Shown here one piece after another: positions 40,087-48,031 of a DNA stretch of 57,909 bases; position 1 is the first letter of the stretch, and each line of letters opens with the position of its first letter. The notes beneath the pieces were generated by a model. It saw only the letters and a list, made by a program, of their open reading frames with translations. It did not search any database and was not told where the DNA came from. The DNA is from an uncultured Clostridia bacterium (GTDB lineage Bacteria; Bacillota; Clostridia; Oscillospirales; Acutalibacteraceae), in contig CAMNXD010000007.1 in assembly GCA_946566955.1 (NCBI GenBank), positions 1 to 57,909 of the forward strand, read 5' to 3'. Made by a program: the position numbers and the translations under genes.

Positions 40087-41379
40087 ATGCCAGTAGATTT
40101 TGGGTTTAATGTCACGATAACCGATGACACAAAAAAAGGTCATTTTATGAACGCGTTTAAAAATTTTATAACCAGTGATGTTGTTGGAAATGATCTTGAT
40201 GATAAAGTGTTCAAAGAACTTATGCCTATTGTTAAAGTAGACGACAGCTATTTATATAAGACTTTACACGCATTATATAACTTACGAATGGGGAAATGGT
40301 TTAATAAGCCAAATCCAAAATCAAATGATGCTAAGTGGCTAGATAAGCTTGGAAAAGACCTTAAAAAACATGATGATAAATATATACCTAAGTATCGTAA
40401 ACTCAAAGACAAAATTGAAAAAGTTTCTAAATTCAATCTACCTCCAAATTCAAATCTTTATGGAAAGGAAATGAAACAAATTAAATCAGTTAAAGAGGAA
40501 GCGAAAAAGCTTTTTAAAGATGCGTGGGATGATTTAAAGAATATATTGGAGAAGGCATCAAAGGCAGTGAATAAAATGCCAGAAATCTATGAATATAAAA
40601 ATGGTAAAAGCACAGAAAAATATAAAAATCTAGTTTTTGCTTGCAAAGAAGATATTCAAAATCTAGTTAGTGCTTTAGAGTACAAACCCAACGAGATAGA
40701 TTTATATGATCAATTGGGGATTTTGGGTAGTAGTTTTGAGGCAAAGAGTGAAATAATCGTTTCAAAATCAAGTGATGATAAGAGTCAACAAGTATTTAGT
40801 AGTCGGATGGACACGTTTAAAATGTATTTAATTAATAACTCTATATGTAACAAAAACTTCGTTCCTATTGTATTAAAATCTATTAGAGATGATTTTCACG
40901 CGACCAGTATTTCCGGACGCTTTTCTGAGCTTTTTAGTGAATTTATAAACAGAGGAAAAGGAAGCAAAACCTCACATACAGCAAAATGGTGCCGCAGTGT
41001 GCTGAAAGATATTCAAAAACACGAAAGGGACTATGTGCCTAAGTACGAAAGGCTTAGAAAGGAAATTAAGGCTATGCTTGCATCTAATCCTACTCAAAGT
41101 GAAGATGAAGATGAAAATAACAATTCGAAAGTCAAAAATTGGGAAAAGCATACCGTTAAGCCTCTGAAACAAAGAGCTATAAAACTCTTTGAAGATGCAA
41201 GAAAAAGTTTGCAAGGCGTGCTTGATAGAGCTGCTAAAAGTGCAAGAAGAACGTTAGTAATAAATAGTACAGTTTATGCAAAATATGACGATGTTCAAAA
41301 TCTTGCAGATGAATTTAGGAAAGTAAAAGCAAACGAAGAAGAGCTCTGGAAAGTTTTGACGAAAGGAAAATTAAATTAA
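40087..41379 (+). CDS. Unknown protein of two tandem ~200-residue repeats
   Basis: A 430-aa Lys-rich helical protein that I do not recognise. Residues about 20-205 and 243-425 align as two diverged copies. Compare WLDKLGKDLKKHDDKYIPKY with WCRSVLKDIQKHERDYVPKY, AKKLFKDAWDDLKNILEKAS with AIKLFEDARKSLQGVLDRAA, and EDIQNLVSAL with DDVQNLADEF. There is no signal peptide or membrane segment. AAAGGA precedes the ATG, and a strong terminator follows. Monocistronic, next to the repressor island. Confidence 0.75.
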   Translation: MPVDFGFNVTITDDTKKGHFMNAFKNFITSDVVGNDLDDKVFKELMPIVKVDDSYLYKTLHALYNLRMGKWFNKPNPKSNDAKWLDKLGKDLKKHDDKYIPKYRKLKDKIEKVSKFNLPPNSNLYGKEMKQIKSVKEEAKKLFKDAWDDLKNILEKASKAVNKMPEIYEYKNGKSTEKYKNLVFACKEDIQNLVSALEYKPNEIDLYDQLGILGSSFEAKSEIIVSKSSDDKSQQVFSSRMDTFKMYLINNSICNKNFVPIVLKSIRDDFHATSISGRFSELFSEFINRGKGSKTSHTAKWCRSVLKDIQKHERDYVPKYERLRKEIKAMLASNPTQSEDEDENNNSKVKNWEKHTVKPLKQRAIKLFEDARKSLQGVLDRAAKSARRTLVINSTVYAKYDDVQNLADEFRKVKANEEELWKVLTKGKLN

Positions 41380-41386
41380 TGAAATT

Positions 41387-41417
41387 AGCTGCAAAGTTTA
41401 CTTTGCAGCTTTTAAAT
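41387..41417 (+). terminator. Rho-independent terminator
   Basis: A perfect 10-bp stem AGCTGCAAAG/CTTTGCAGCT with loop TTTA, followed by TTTAAAT. Confidence 0.85.
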
Positions 41418-41595
41418 AAAGCCAAAAAGGAAATTATAATTCGCTAAAATATGAGTACTAGCGCCAGGAATTTCTATATTATCTTTATAATCAATAAAAT
41501 GCTTCAAAAGACCTAATAAAATTACAGCGCAGTCTGACATTAATCCCTTTAGCTTTACTAATATAATAATTTTCATCGATAAGTTATCAAAATTA

Positions 41596-43938
41596 ATGTT
41601 TAGGTGGCGGTGGAAGTTGAAAAGTTCTGTTGTTAAAGCTGGGGAAAGGGCGCTAGGGTACGCCAAAAATTATTCTTTAAAATTTATTTTTTCAAGGGTA
41701 ATGTATTTCATGGCGGCTCTTCTTATTTCTAGAGGCTGCGTACTTGGAAGTTATTATCCTTTTGGTCTTTCTCTCTCGGCGGCAATAAGCACAAAAAATT
41801 TTATTCCAACTTTAATAGGAACGCTTTTAGGATATCTTTTTCCTTTAAGATTAGGCTCCAGCATGAGGTACATATCAGCGGTAATTTCAATAGGAGCCGT
41901 GCGTTGGGCACTAAGTGACCTTGAAAAGATAAAGAGTCATGCTTTATATACTCCTGCAGTAGTTTTTACCTCTTCATTTGTGACGGGTCTTGCGGTAAAC
42001 TGTGCGCAAGGTTTTGACCGATACAGTGTGATGATTACTATATTTGAATGTTTAATCGCAGCTGCAGCAGGGTATTTCTTTGATATTTCTTTAAAGCTTC
42101 TTATATCTAAAAAATTTTATGCATTGGACGTCAAAGAATTTGCATGTGTAGCTATAAGTGCTAGCATTGCGCTTCTTTCTTTGTCTGGGATTTCAATTCA
42201 CGGTGTATCACCGGGAAGAATTTTAGGGATAGTCATGATATTAGTAGCTGCGCATTCAATGGGAGTAATAGGAGGGGTTCTAATGGGTACGGCATCCGGC
42301 GTGATATTTAGTTTGCCTTCATTTGGACTATCCTATATTTCAAGTTCCTATGGACTCGCTGGAATGATATCGGGAATATTTTCTTCTTGGGGAAGATTAG
42401 GGATTTGTATATCTTTTTTATGTTCTTACTTTTTAGTTTCTCTAAGATCGGGGGATGCGTTTCAGTTAGTGGCGGGGATATACGAACTAATTATAGGTTC
42501 AGGAATATTTCTTCTTTTACCTCGCTCATTTTTTAACTCCATTAAAAATTCGATGCCTTCATTTAAGTTTTCGAGGAATTTAAATTTTAAAGAAGCAATA
42601 GTTCAAAAACTTAAGCTAACGTCAAATTTTTTATCTACGGTACCGGAATGTATTGATAAAACCGCTGCTGATATAAATGCTTTAGGCTTTTCTGGTTTAG
42701 AAGAATCTTGCTTTGACTCTGTTAAATCTTATTGCTCGGGATGCGGCATTCGTAAATTTTGCTGGGATCACAGCTGTAAGTCTACTTATGAAGGCATTAG
42801 GCTTATGATAAAAAATATTTCTATTGATAAATCCTTCGAAGAAAATATCGCTCAACTTGGTAAACTAAAATACTGTAAAAGTTCTTCAGAAATTGCAAAC
42901 AGAATATATAGCACGAAACGAGATTTTGCAGCTCACAAACTTCTAAAATCTAAAGTAGTAGAATTTAAAAAGACTATAAGCGATCACTTCGAACAAATGT
43001 CTTCGCTTCTTGAGTATATTAGTGATGACTTTAAAATTTACAGCCAAGTGGATGAAGTGATTTCGTCAAAAATAGAATCTCTTCTTAAGAAAATGGGGAT
43101 AAACTTTAACTTTGTAAGATGCAAAAGAGGAGAAGAAAAAAGGATATTCATTGATGTAGAAACTGAAGCGTCAGAAAAAAATAAGTTTAATAAATTGGTA
43201 TTTAAAGAAATATCTTTAATTTTAGGCAGAAAATTGGACGAGCCTATAATGAGTTTATTTGATAATATATGCCGTATACAGTTTTTCGAGAAGAGAAATT
43301 ATAAAGTAAATCTTACGGTAAGCCAGCACGCATATAATGGAGGAAAGTTTTGCGGGGATAACTGTAGATGCTTTGAAGATGGCGAAGGAAGATTTAACCT
43401 TGTTCTGAGTGACGGCATGGGTACAGGTACCGAAGCCGCTTTGGAAGCCACGTTGGTTGCTGAGCTTATAAAAAAGCTTATAAGGATAGGTATGAGCTTT
43501 AATTCAGCTGTAGGACTTGTAAATTCAGTGCTTCTGCTAAATAGTAAGGAGGAAGCCATTGCCACCTTAGATATGATTTCAATAAACTTATTTAACGGAA
43601 AAGCAAGCTTTTTAAAAGCCGGTTCTCCAGCGACGTTTCTTCTTCGGGGCCCAGAGATAAAAAAGATAAACTTTACTTCTCTGCCTATTGGAATTTTAAA
43701 AGAGGTTTCGATTTCTCAAGAAAGCATGAAGCTCAGGCCAGGCGACGTAATTATTATGGTTTCGGATGGAGTTACGGATATTGGAGAAGATTGGACTCTT
43801 GATTTACTCAAAGGGACTCAGGGCAAACCTATATCTGAAATTTCGAAAATTATCGTTAGTGAAGCGGTCAATGCACGTAAAGGGCTACGTGACGACGATA
43901 TCACTGCTATTGCACTTGAAATAGAAAATCTAAATTAA
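41596..43938 (+). CDS. spoIIE: Stage II sporulation protein E (PP2C phosphatase)
   Basis: SpoIIE dephosphorylates SpoIIAA to activate sigma-F in the forespore and helps place the polar septum. The 780-aa protein has an N-terminal region of about ten membrane segments (residues about 30-310), a central regulatory region with clustered cysteines (CSGCGIRKFCWDHSC), and a C-terminal PP2C domain with LSDGMGTGTEAALEA, MVSDGVTDIGEDW and RDDDITAIAL. A TTG at 41617 after AGGTGGCGGTGGAAG is an alternative start. Confidence 0.95.
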   Translation: MFRWRWKLKSSVVKAGERALGYAKNYSLKFIFSRVMYFMAALLISRGCVLGSYYPFGLSLSAAISTKNFIPTLIGTLLGYLFPLRLGSSMRYISAVISIGAVRWALSDLEKIKSHALYTPAVVFTSSFVTGLAVNCAQGFDRYSVMITIFECLIAAAAGYFFDISLKLLISKKFYALDVKEFACVAISASIALLSLSGISIHGVSPGRILGIVMILVAAHSMGVIGGVLMGTASGVIFSLPSFGLSYISSSYGLAGMISGIFSSWGRLGICISFLCSYFLVSLRSGDAFQLVAGIYELIIGSGIFLLLPRSFFNSIKNSMPSFKFSRNLNFKEAIVQKLKLTSNFLSTVPECIDKTAADINALGFSGLEESCFDSVKSYCSGCGIRKFCWDHSCKSTYEGIRLMIKNISIDKSFEENIAQLGKLKYCKSSSEIANRIYSTKRDFAAHKLLKSKVVEFKKTISDHFEQMSSLLEYISDDFKIYSQVDEVISSKIESLLKKMGINFNFVRCKRGEEKRIFIDVETEASEKNKFNKLVFKEISLILGRKLDEPIMSLFDNICRIQFFEKRNYKVNLTVSQHAYNGGKFCGDNCRCFEDGEGRFNLVLSDGMGTGTEAALEATLVAELIKKLIRIGMSFNSAVGLVNSVLLLNSKEEAIATLDMISINLFNGKASFLKAGSPATFLLRGPEIKKINFTSLPIGILKEVSISQESMKLRPGDVIIMVSDGVTDIGEDWTLDLLKGTQGKPISEISKIIVSEAVNARKGLRDDDITAIALEIENLN

Positions 43939-44098
43939 GCGATTAACTAAACTTAACATATAAAATTTTCTTAAGAATTATAGAAGCAAAAATTTATAGT
44001 AAAGCAAGGAGTCACTTATTAAAATGAGAAATTATTAACAAATTTATCTATTCTAAATTTGCCGGTAGATAAAATATAATAATATTTTAAAAAAAGTC

Positions 44099-44127
44099 TT
44101 GACATAAGCAAAAAGTGAGTTTATAAT
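44099..44127 (+). promoter_or_regulatory. Sigma-A promoter of GG-leader gene 1
   Basis: TTGACA at 44099-44104, 17-base spacer, TATAAT at 44122-44127. Confidence 0.82.
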
Positions 44128-44135
44128 TATAGTAT

Positions 44136-44172
44136 AAGGTTTCCAAGGAGCTTATAAAAAAATGGAAACTTT
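44136..44172 (+). promoter_or_regulatory. 5' leader hairpin of GG-leader gene 1
   Basis: AAGGTTTCCA pairs with TGGAAACTTT across a 17-base loop, beginning near the expected transcript start. Confidence 0.55.
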
Positions 44173-44227
44173 GAATGAGTGCGGAGGCACAAAACTTTAA
44201 AAACTAAAATTTTTGGAGGATTGAAAA

Positions 44228-44575
44228 ATGAAAAATTTTGAAAAAGATCTATGTGTTATTGAAGATGGCGAGCTTGAGAATGTTGTTGGAGGAACTGGCT
44301 TCTTTGACAAATATGGAAAGGGCTTAAAGGACCTCAACAAGGCATTGTTCGTGCCTAAAAGAGTGACCCAAAAAAACCCAAGTAACAAAGATGATACGTG
44401 GTTTAAAGAAAGAAGGAAACAATTCACTGATGCCCATAATAATATGCAAGACACAGGAGTAAAAGTTGCAGTATATGGAACAGAAGCAGCAGGCGCAGGA
44501 GTACTTGGAACGGGAGTTATAGCTGCAGTGGTTGGAGCTGGTGTTGCAGTTAAAAAATTTGCATTATCTAAATAA
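44228..44575 (+). CDS. Double-glycine-leader secreted peptide 1 (bacteriocin-like)
   Basis: A 115-aa precursor. The first 22 residues end ELENVVGG, a double-glycine leader of the type cut and exported by peptidase-containing ABC transporters. The mature part would be 93 aa: a polar N-terminal region and a Gly/Ala-rich hydrophobic C-terminus (GAGVLGTGVIAAVVGAGVAV) with GxxxG-type spacing, as in pore-forming class II bacteriocins. TTGGAGG precedes the ATG. A bacteriocin role is inferred from form only; no exporter or immunity gene is in the window. Confidence 0.75.
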   Translation: MKNFEKDLCVIEDGELENVVGGTGFFDKYGKGLKDLNKALFVPKRVTQKNPSNKDDTWFKERRKQFTDAHNNMQDTGVKVAVYGTEAAGAGVLGTGVIAAVVGAGVAVKKFALSK

Positions 44576-44615
44576 GGCTCAGATAACCCTAAAAATTAGA
44601 GGGTCATGTAAAACA

Positions 44616-44664
44616 GAGTTAGGGAGTTTTAAACTTTAAAGCTATAATCTTCCTAGCTCTTTTT
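44616..44664 (+). terminator. Terminator between GG-leader genes 1 and 2
   Basis: An 11-bp stem GAGTTAGGGAG/CTTCCTAGCTC (two wobble pairs) followed by TTTTT. A smaller ACCCT/AGGGT hairpin precedes it. Confidence 0.75.
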
Positions 44665-44696
44665 GCTGCTTAAAATTTAAATCAAAGGGAGAAAAA

Positions 44697-45074
44697 ATGA
44701 AAAATCAAAAATTTATATTAAAGCTAAATGATAGCGTTTTAAACAGAGTTTCTGGTGGAGATGAGGTAGTTTCTTCGAGTAATAAAGTTTCTAATATTAT
44801 GAATTACTATTTAAATTTGATACCCTTTGTCTCGAAAAAACATGTAAGAATTACTTACAACGCCGGCGACTGGCAAGGAAAAGATACTGATAAAACTCGA
44901 TCTCGAAATATTAAACAAAAAATTGAACTTAACGAAATGAAGTGGAAGGAGCTAAGTGGTCCAGAAAAAACTGGCGTTATATGCCCTATATTGGGTGGTT
45001 TGTTTTTAGGAACCAGTTTAGCAGGGTGCACGCTTTTTAGAGTTATTAAAACAAAGCTCGAGGCTAAAAGCTAA
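44697..45074 (+). CDS. Double-glycine-leader secreted peptide 2 (bacteriocin-like)
   Basis: A 125-aa precursor with leader MKNQKFILKLNDSVLNRVSGG (21 residues are cut). The mature 104 residues repeat the layout of peptide 1: a polar, basic N-terminal region and a C-terminal hydrophobic Gly-rich segment (GVICPILGGLFLGTSLAGCT) with two cysteines. AAAGGGAG precedes the ATG. Its neighbour and shared architecture suggest a two-peptide pair. Function is inferred only. Confidence 0.72.
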   Translation: MKNQKFILKLNDSVLNRVSGGDEVVSSSNKVSNIMNYYLNLIPFVSKKHVRITYNAGDWQGKDTDKTRSRNIKQKIELNEMKWKELSGPEKTGVICPILGGLFLGTSLAGCTLFRVIKTKLEAKS

Positions 45075-45175
45075 GTTAGAAAATAAAATCTAGAATCATA
45101 AAAAATAATTCGTCGGAATAATAGTTTTATTATTTTAAATAATAATCTGTTATTTCAATTTTTTAAGGAGATTTT

Positions 45176-45556
45176 ATGAGTAATGCAAAAAGTTTTGTTC
45201 GGTTAAAGCCAATAGCAATAGGAATCGTATGTGGCGTATTATGCTCTGCAATTATTTTAAGTCTCAGTTCACTATTATTTGTTTTAACTGGAGTTTTAAT
45301 TGAGTCCGCTCTGGATTTTTTAAGCTACATTATATTAGCTTTTAGTGCGTTTATTTCTGGATACGTTGCAGGGAAGCTTGCACGCCAGGGTGGCATGGTT
45401 TACGGGTTAATATCCGGGCTATTTATATTTGGAATTATATTTTTTGGAGGACTTATTTCAGCTAGTGCCACTTTAACATTTGTTTCTTTAATTAAATGTA
45501 TTATTTCTCTTTTGTTTGGAAGTCTTGGGGGAATAGCAGGAGTTAATAAAAGATGA
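45176..45556 (+). CDS. TIGR04086/YrzE-like small membrane protein
   Basis: A 126-aa protein with four hydrophobic segments (about residues 13-36, 43-62, 71-95, 100-122), resembling the TIGR04086 (YrzE) family of Firmicutes, function unknown. The SGYVAGKLARQGGMVYGLISG loop between helices 2 and 3 is the most characteristic part. TTTAAGGAG precedes the ATG. Because it stands between GG-leader genes it could be an immunity protein, but family members occur widely outside such settings. Confidence 0.7.
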   Translation: MSNAKSFVRLKPIAIGIVCGVLCSAIILSLSSLLFVLTGVLIESALDFLSYIILAFSAFISGYVAGKLARQGGMVYGLISGLFIFGIIFFGGLISASATLTFVSLIKCIISLLFGSLGGIAGVNKR

Positions 45557-45654
45557 ATGATTTTAAAGTGTATTTTAGTGTAAATTACCAAAAATATTAT
45601 TTTTTTAGCATGAACGTATTGACATTTTTTAGTTTATAAAGCACAATATAAATG

Positions 45655-45674
45655 CAGTAACTAAAAAGTTACTG
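45655..45674 (+). promoter_or_regulatory. 5' leader hairpin of GG-leader gene 3
   Basis: CAGTAAC-TAAAAA-GTTACTG perfect hairpin. A TTGACA at 45619-45624 lies upstream but its -10 box is weak. The same AGTAAC motif recurs before gene 4. Confidence 0.55.
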
Positions 45675-45705
45675 TAAATTTTATTTGAAAGTGAGGAGTT
45701 CGAAA

Positions 45706-45900
45706 ATGGAACTAAACGAAAAAGAATTAGGTGCAGTAGCAGGGGGAAAAAGTGAAATGGTACCGGTTAAAGTGGGCGATACGTGGAGGCTTGTAAAAGA
45801 CAAACATCTAAAAGGGGAGGAATTTTCATCTGAAGAAGAAGCAAGGAAATGTGCAGAAGAAAGGAATACTCCCCGCATGCATAATCCGAATATGATGTAA
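45706..45900 (+). CDS. Double-glycine-leader small peptide 3
   Basis: A 64-aa precursor with the short leader MELNEKELGAVAGG; the mature 50 residues begin KSEMVPVKVGDTWRLVKDKH. Mature sequence is charged and soluble, without a hydrophobic helix, unlike peptides 1 and 2. GTGAGGAG precedes the ATG at 45706. It is a clear paralogue of the next gene: leaders are identical and mature parts share VPVKV.D.W.LVKDKH.KGE. Family unknown to me. Confidence 0.75.
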   Translation: MELNEKELGAVAGGKSEMVPVKVGDTWRLVKDKHLKGEEFSSEEEARKCAEERNTPRMHNPNMM

Positions 45901-46005
45901 AGTAAGTTAAAGTTAAACACGCTTTGAATTACCGGCATTTACAAGTCGAAGATTAAGAAATCAGGAACTTAACACCAATTTTTTATGATATTTTCAAAAA
46001 ATATA

Positions 46006-46033
46006 TTGACTTTTTTCAATGATATGATATTAT
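46006..46033 (+). promoter_or_regulatory. Promoter of GG-leader gene 4
   Basis: TTGACT at 46006-46011, 16-base spacer, TATTAT at 46028-46033, followed by the AGTAAC/GTTGCT hairpin at 46040-46058. Confidence 0.72.
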
Positions 46034-46088
46034 ATCTCCAGTAACATTTTAAGTTGCTAAAAAAATTATTTTAATAGGAGTGATTGTC

Positions 46089-46271
46089 ATGGAGCTAAAC
46101 GAGAAAGAATTGGGTGCAGTAGCAGGGGGAAAAAGTGAATTTATACCAGTTAAAGTGAACGATGAGTGGACGCTTGTAAAAGACAAACATATGAAAGGAG
46201 AAAAATACAAATCACTTACAGAAGCATTGAACGCAGCAGACGAAAAAAATGGCAAGAAAAAAAACAAGTAA
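46089..46271 (+). CDS. Double-glycine-leader small peptide 4
   Basis: A 60-aa precursor whose first 17 residues are the same as in peptide 3 (leader MELNEKELGAVAGG, then KSE). The mature 46 residues continue FIPVKVNDEWTLVKDKHMKG and end in a Lys-rich tail. TAGGAGTG precedes the ATG at 46089. Separate promoter and leader hairpin show that it is transcribed on its own. Soluble and basic; target or role unknown. Confidence 0.75.
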   Translation: MELNEKELGAVAGGKSEFIPVKVNDEWTLVKDKHMKGEKYKSLTEALNAADEKNGKKKNK

Positions 46272-46298
46272 GCTTCAAATATTGCCAAGCTTTAAAAT

Positions 46299-46329
46299 TA
46301 CCATCAGAAGCGCATCTGATGGTAGTTTT
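46299..46329. terminator. Bidirectional terminator
   Basis: A 10-bp stem TACCATCAGA/TCTGATGGTA followed by GTTTTCTT, between GG-leader gene 4 and the convergent peptidase gene. Confidence 0.8.
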
Positions 46330-46330
46330 C

Positions 46331-47695
46331 TTATTGTTTAAAAAATTTAGAGGGATCTTTTCTAATTCCATTTACTCTAACTTCAAAGTGGAGGTGCGGA
46401 CCGGTGGATTGCCCTGTTGTACCAACTAAAGCTATTTTTTCTCCCTGGTTTACTGTTTGACCTGTTTTCACATTTACCTCTTTGCAGTGAGCATATAAAG
46501 TTTGCGTTCCGTCCTCGTGATTTATAATAACGTGATTTCCATAGCCAGTATTTCCAAGTGAGACTTTTTCTATAACTCCAGATTTTGAAGCAATAATTTC
46601 TTTACCGTTTATTCCATTTAAAGCTATGTCTATTCCATAGTGATATCCACCGATTCGAGGCCCAAATGGACTTGTTATATTTTTAGTATAAGGCACGGGC
46701 CAAGCGTATTTTTGGAGTTTAGTCCCTAATTTAATTTCTTTGCATATAGGGTTTAAAGTAACTTCGCGGTTTATTTCTTTTCTGCTTATTTCTTCGCCAT
46801 TTTTATATTCAACTTGATAAAATATTGTTTCTTCACCAGGAATGCCTTCTTGCAAAGTGATTTTTTTACCTTTTTCAAGCATTGGATCTTCTTCTTCGAT
46901 GGTTTCGAAAGGAATAAGGTTCTTTTCTAACTGCGTCTGAATTAATTTAATGCATAATAAGTTGTCGTCTTTTAGTACTTTTAGTTTTTCGCCGCAATTA
47001 ACACTGTCTTCTTTGGTCCTATTATTAAACGACAGCAACTTAGAAGGTTCCATATTAAATTTTTCTGCTATACTTACTATAGTATCTTCTTCTTGAACGG
47101 TATATAAAAAAGTCTTTTTTACTTTTGAATTTAATATTTTTTTTATTGTTTCATAGGGCTGAATTTTTTCAGTTGAAAAAAGTCCTTTTTTTATTTCTAT
47201 TTTGTTTTCAAACTCTGCCGTACAATTTAAGCTGCCAAAAGAAGATTTGTTTTTCTCTAAAATTTCTTCTAAAGCGCGATTTATTTCCTCTTTACTTTTA
47301 CCAACCGCTATAGCTTTATCATCAACATATAATGACCACCCAGGGCTTAAAACTTCATAAGATTTTTCTATTATTTTTTCTTTTATGACTTCCGGCTGTT
47401 TACAGCATTGCTTCTCTGAAGCAGGAGTCAGTTTTAGGCATGTTTTAAATTTATCAAGTTCAACTTTTTCTTCTGGAGCTATTTGACTCCTTAAAAGGTT
47501 TTCTGCTTTTTCGTATACTTTTTCATCAGAAAGGGTAGCGATTTCTTGACCGCCATATTCTAGAGCTAGTCCATAATTTTTGCTATTCCAGTAAGTGATA
47601 GTGGTCATGAATATTAGGAGTGCTGAAAAGGGAAGAGAAATTTTTTTAATAATTGACTTTTCCTTTTTTTGATTATTTCCACTTCGAAAGTACAT
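46331..47695 (-). CDS. Membrane-anchored M23 peptidase with LysM and G5 domains
   Basis: A cell-wall endopeptidase of 454 aa from the ATG at 47695, which follows GGAGG. Domains: a membrane helix near residue 30, a LysM domain at about 195-245 (YTVQEEDTIVSIAEKFNMEP), a G5 domain at about 255-325, and an M23 domain at about 345-454. The Zn ligands are H-x3-D in GYHYGIDIA and HxH in GPHLHFEV. Such proteins act in growth or in sporulation (SpoIIQ-like or DipM-like). Monocistronic. Confidence 0.9.
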   Translation of the reverse strand: MYFRSGNNQKKEKSIIKKISLPFSALLIFMTTITYWNSKNYGLALEYGGQEIATLSDEKVYEKAENLLRSQIAPEEKVELDKFKTCLKLTPASEKQCCKQPEVIKEKIIEKSYEVLSPGWSLYVDDKAIAVGKSKEEINRALEEILEKNKSSFGSLNCTAEFENKIEIKKGLFSTEKIQPYETIKKILNSKVKKTFLYTVQEEDTIVSIAEKFNMEPSKLLSFNNRTKEDSVNCGEKLKVLKDDNLLCIKLIQTQLEKNLIPFETIEEEDPMLEKGKKITLQEGIPGEETIFYQVEYKNGEEISRKEINREVTLNPICKEIKLGTKLQKYAWPVPYTKNITSPFGPRIGGYHYGIDIALNGINGKEIIASKSGVIEKVSLGNTGYGNHVIINHEDGTQTLYAHCKEVNVKTGQTVNQGEKIALVGTTGQSTGPHLHFEVRVNGIRKDPSKFFKQ

Positions 47696-48031
47696 CTTTT
47701 TAATTTTCCTCCAATACATTTTGCTTTATTAAAAATCAAGAGCTATACCTCTTTAGCTAAGAGTACGAATCAAGATATTACATATTTGAATATTTCTTAA
47801 TTAATTGTAACAAAAAGTTACAGCTTATCAACAGATTTGTTTCAGGTTTGTTGGATATTTACCTATTATTTTTGTATTTACATGAAATTATATAAAAAAT
47901 TATGCCTCTAAAGTGAGCAGTTGAAGATTTTCAGTCATAATGATATAATTCAGATTGTTTTTAAAATTTATGAGGAATTATTGTAAATTCTAAGGGAAAT
48001 ACTTTGGGTATGGAGAAAGGATGGAAATATA
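47696..48031. other. Divergent intergenic region before aspS
   Basis: About 335 bases with no gene. It holds the aspS promoter: TTGAAG at 47921-47926, 17-base spacer, TATAAT at 47944-47949. No T-box leader features are seen. Confidence 0.6.

Noticed and set aside
41412-41576. Minus-strand frame of about 54 codons between the two-repeat protein and spoIIE
   Set aside because: It reads somewhat like protein, but no ribosome binding site precedes its ATG and it overlaps the terminator region.
45176-45556. Dedicated immunity protein for the GG peptides
   Set aside because: The membrane protein looks like the widespread TIGR04086/YrzE family, so position alone does not justify this call.
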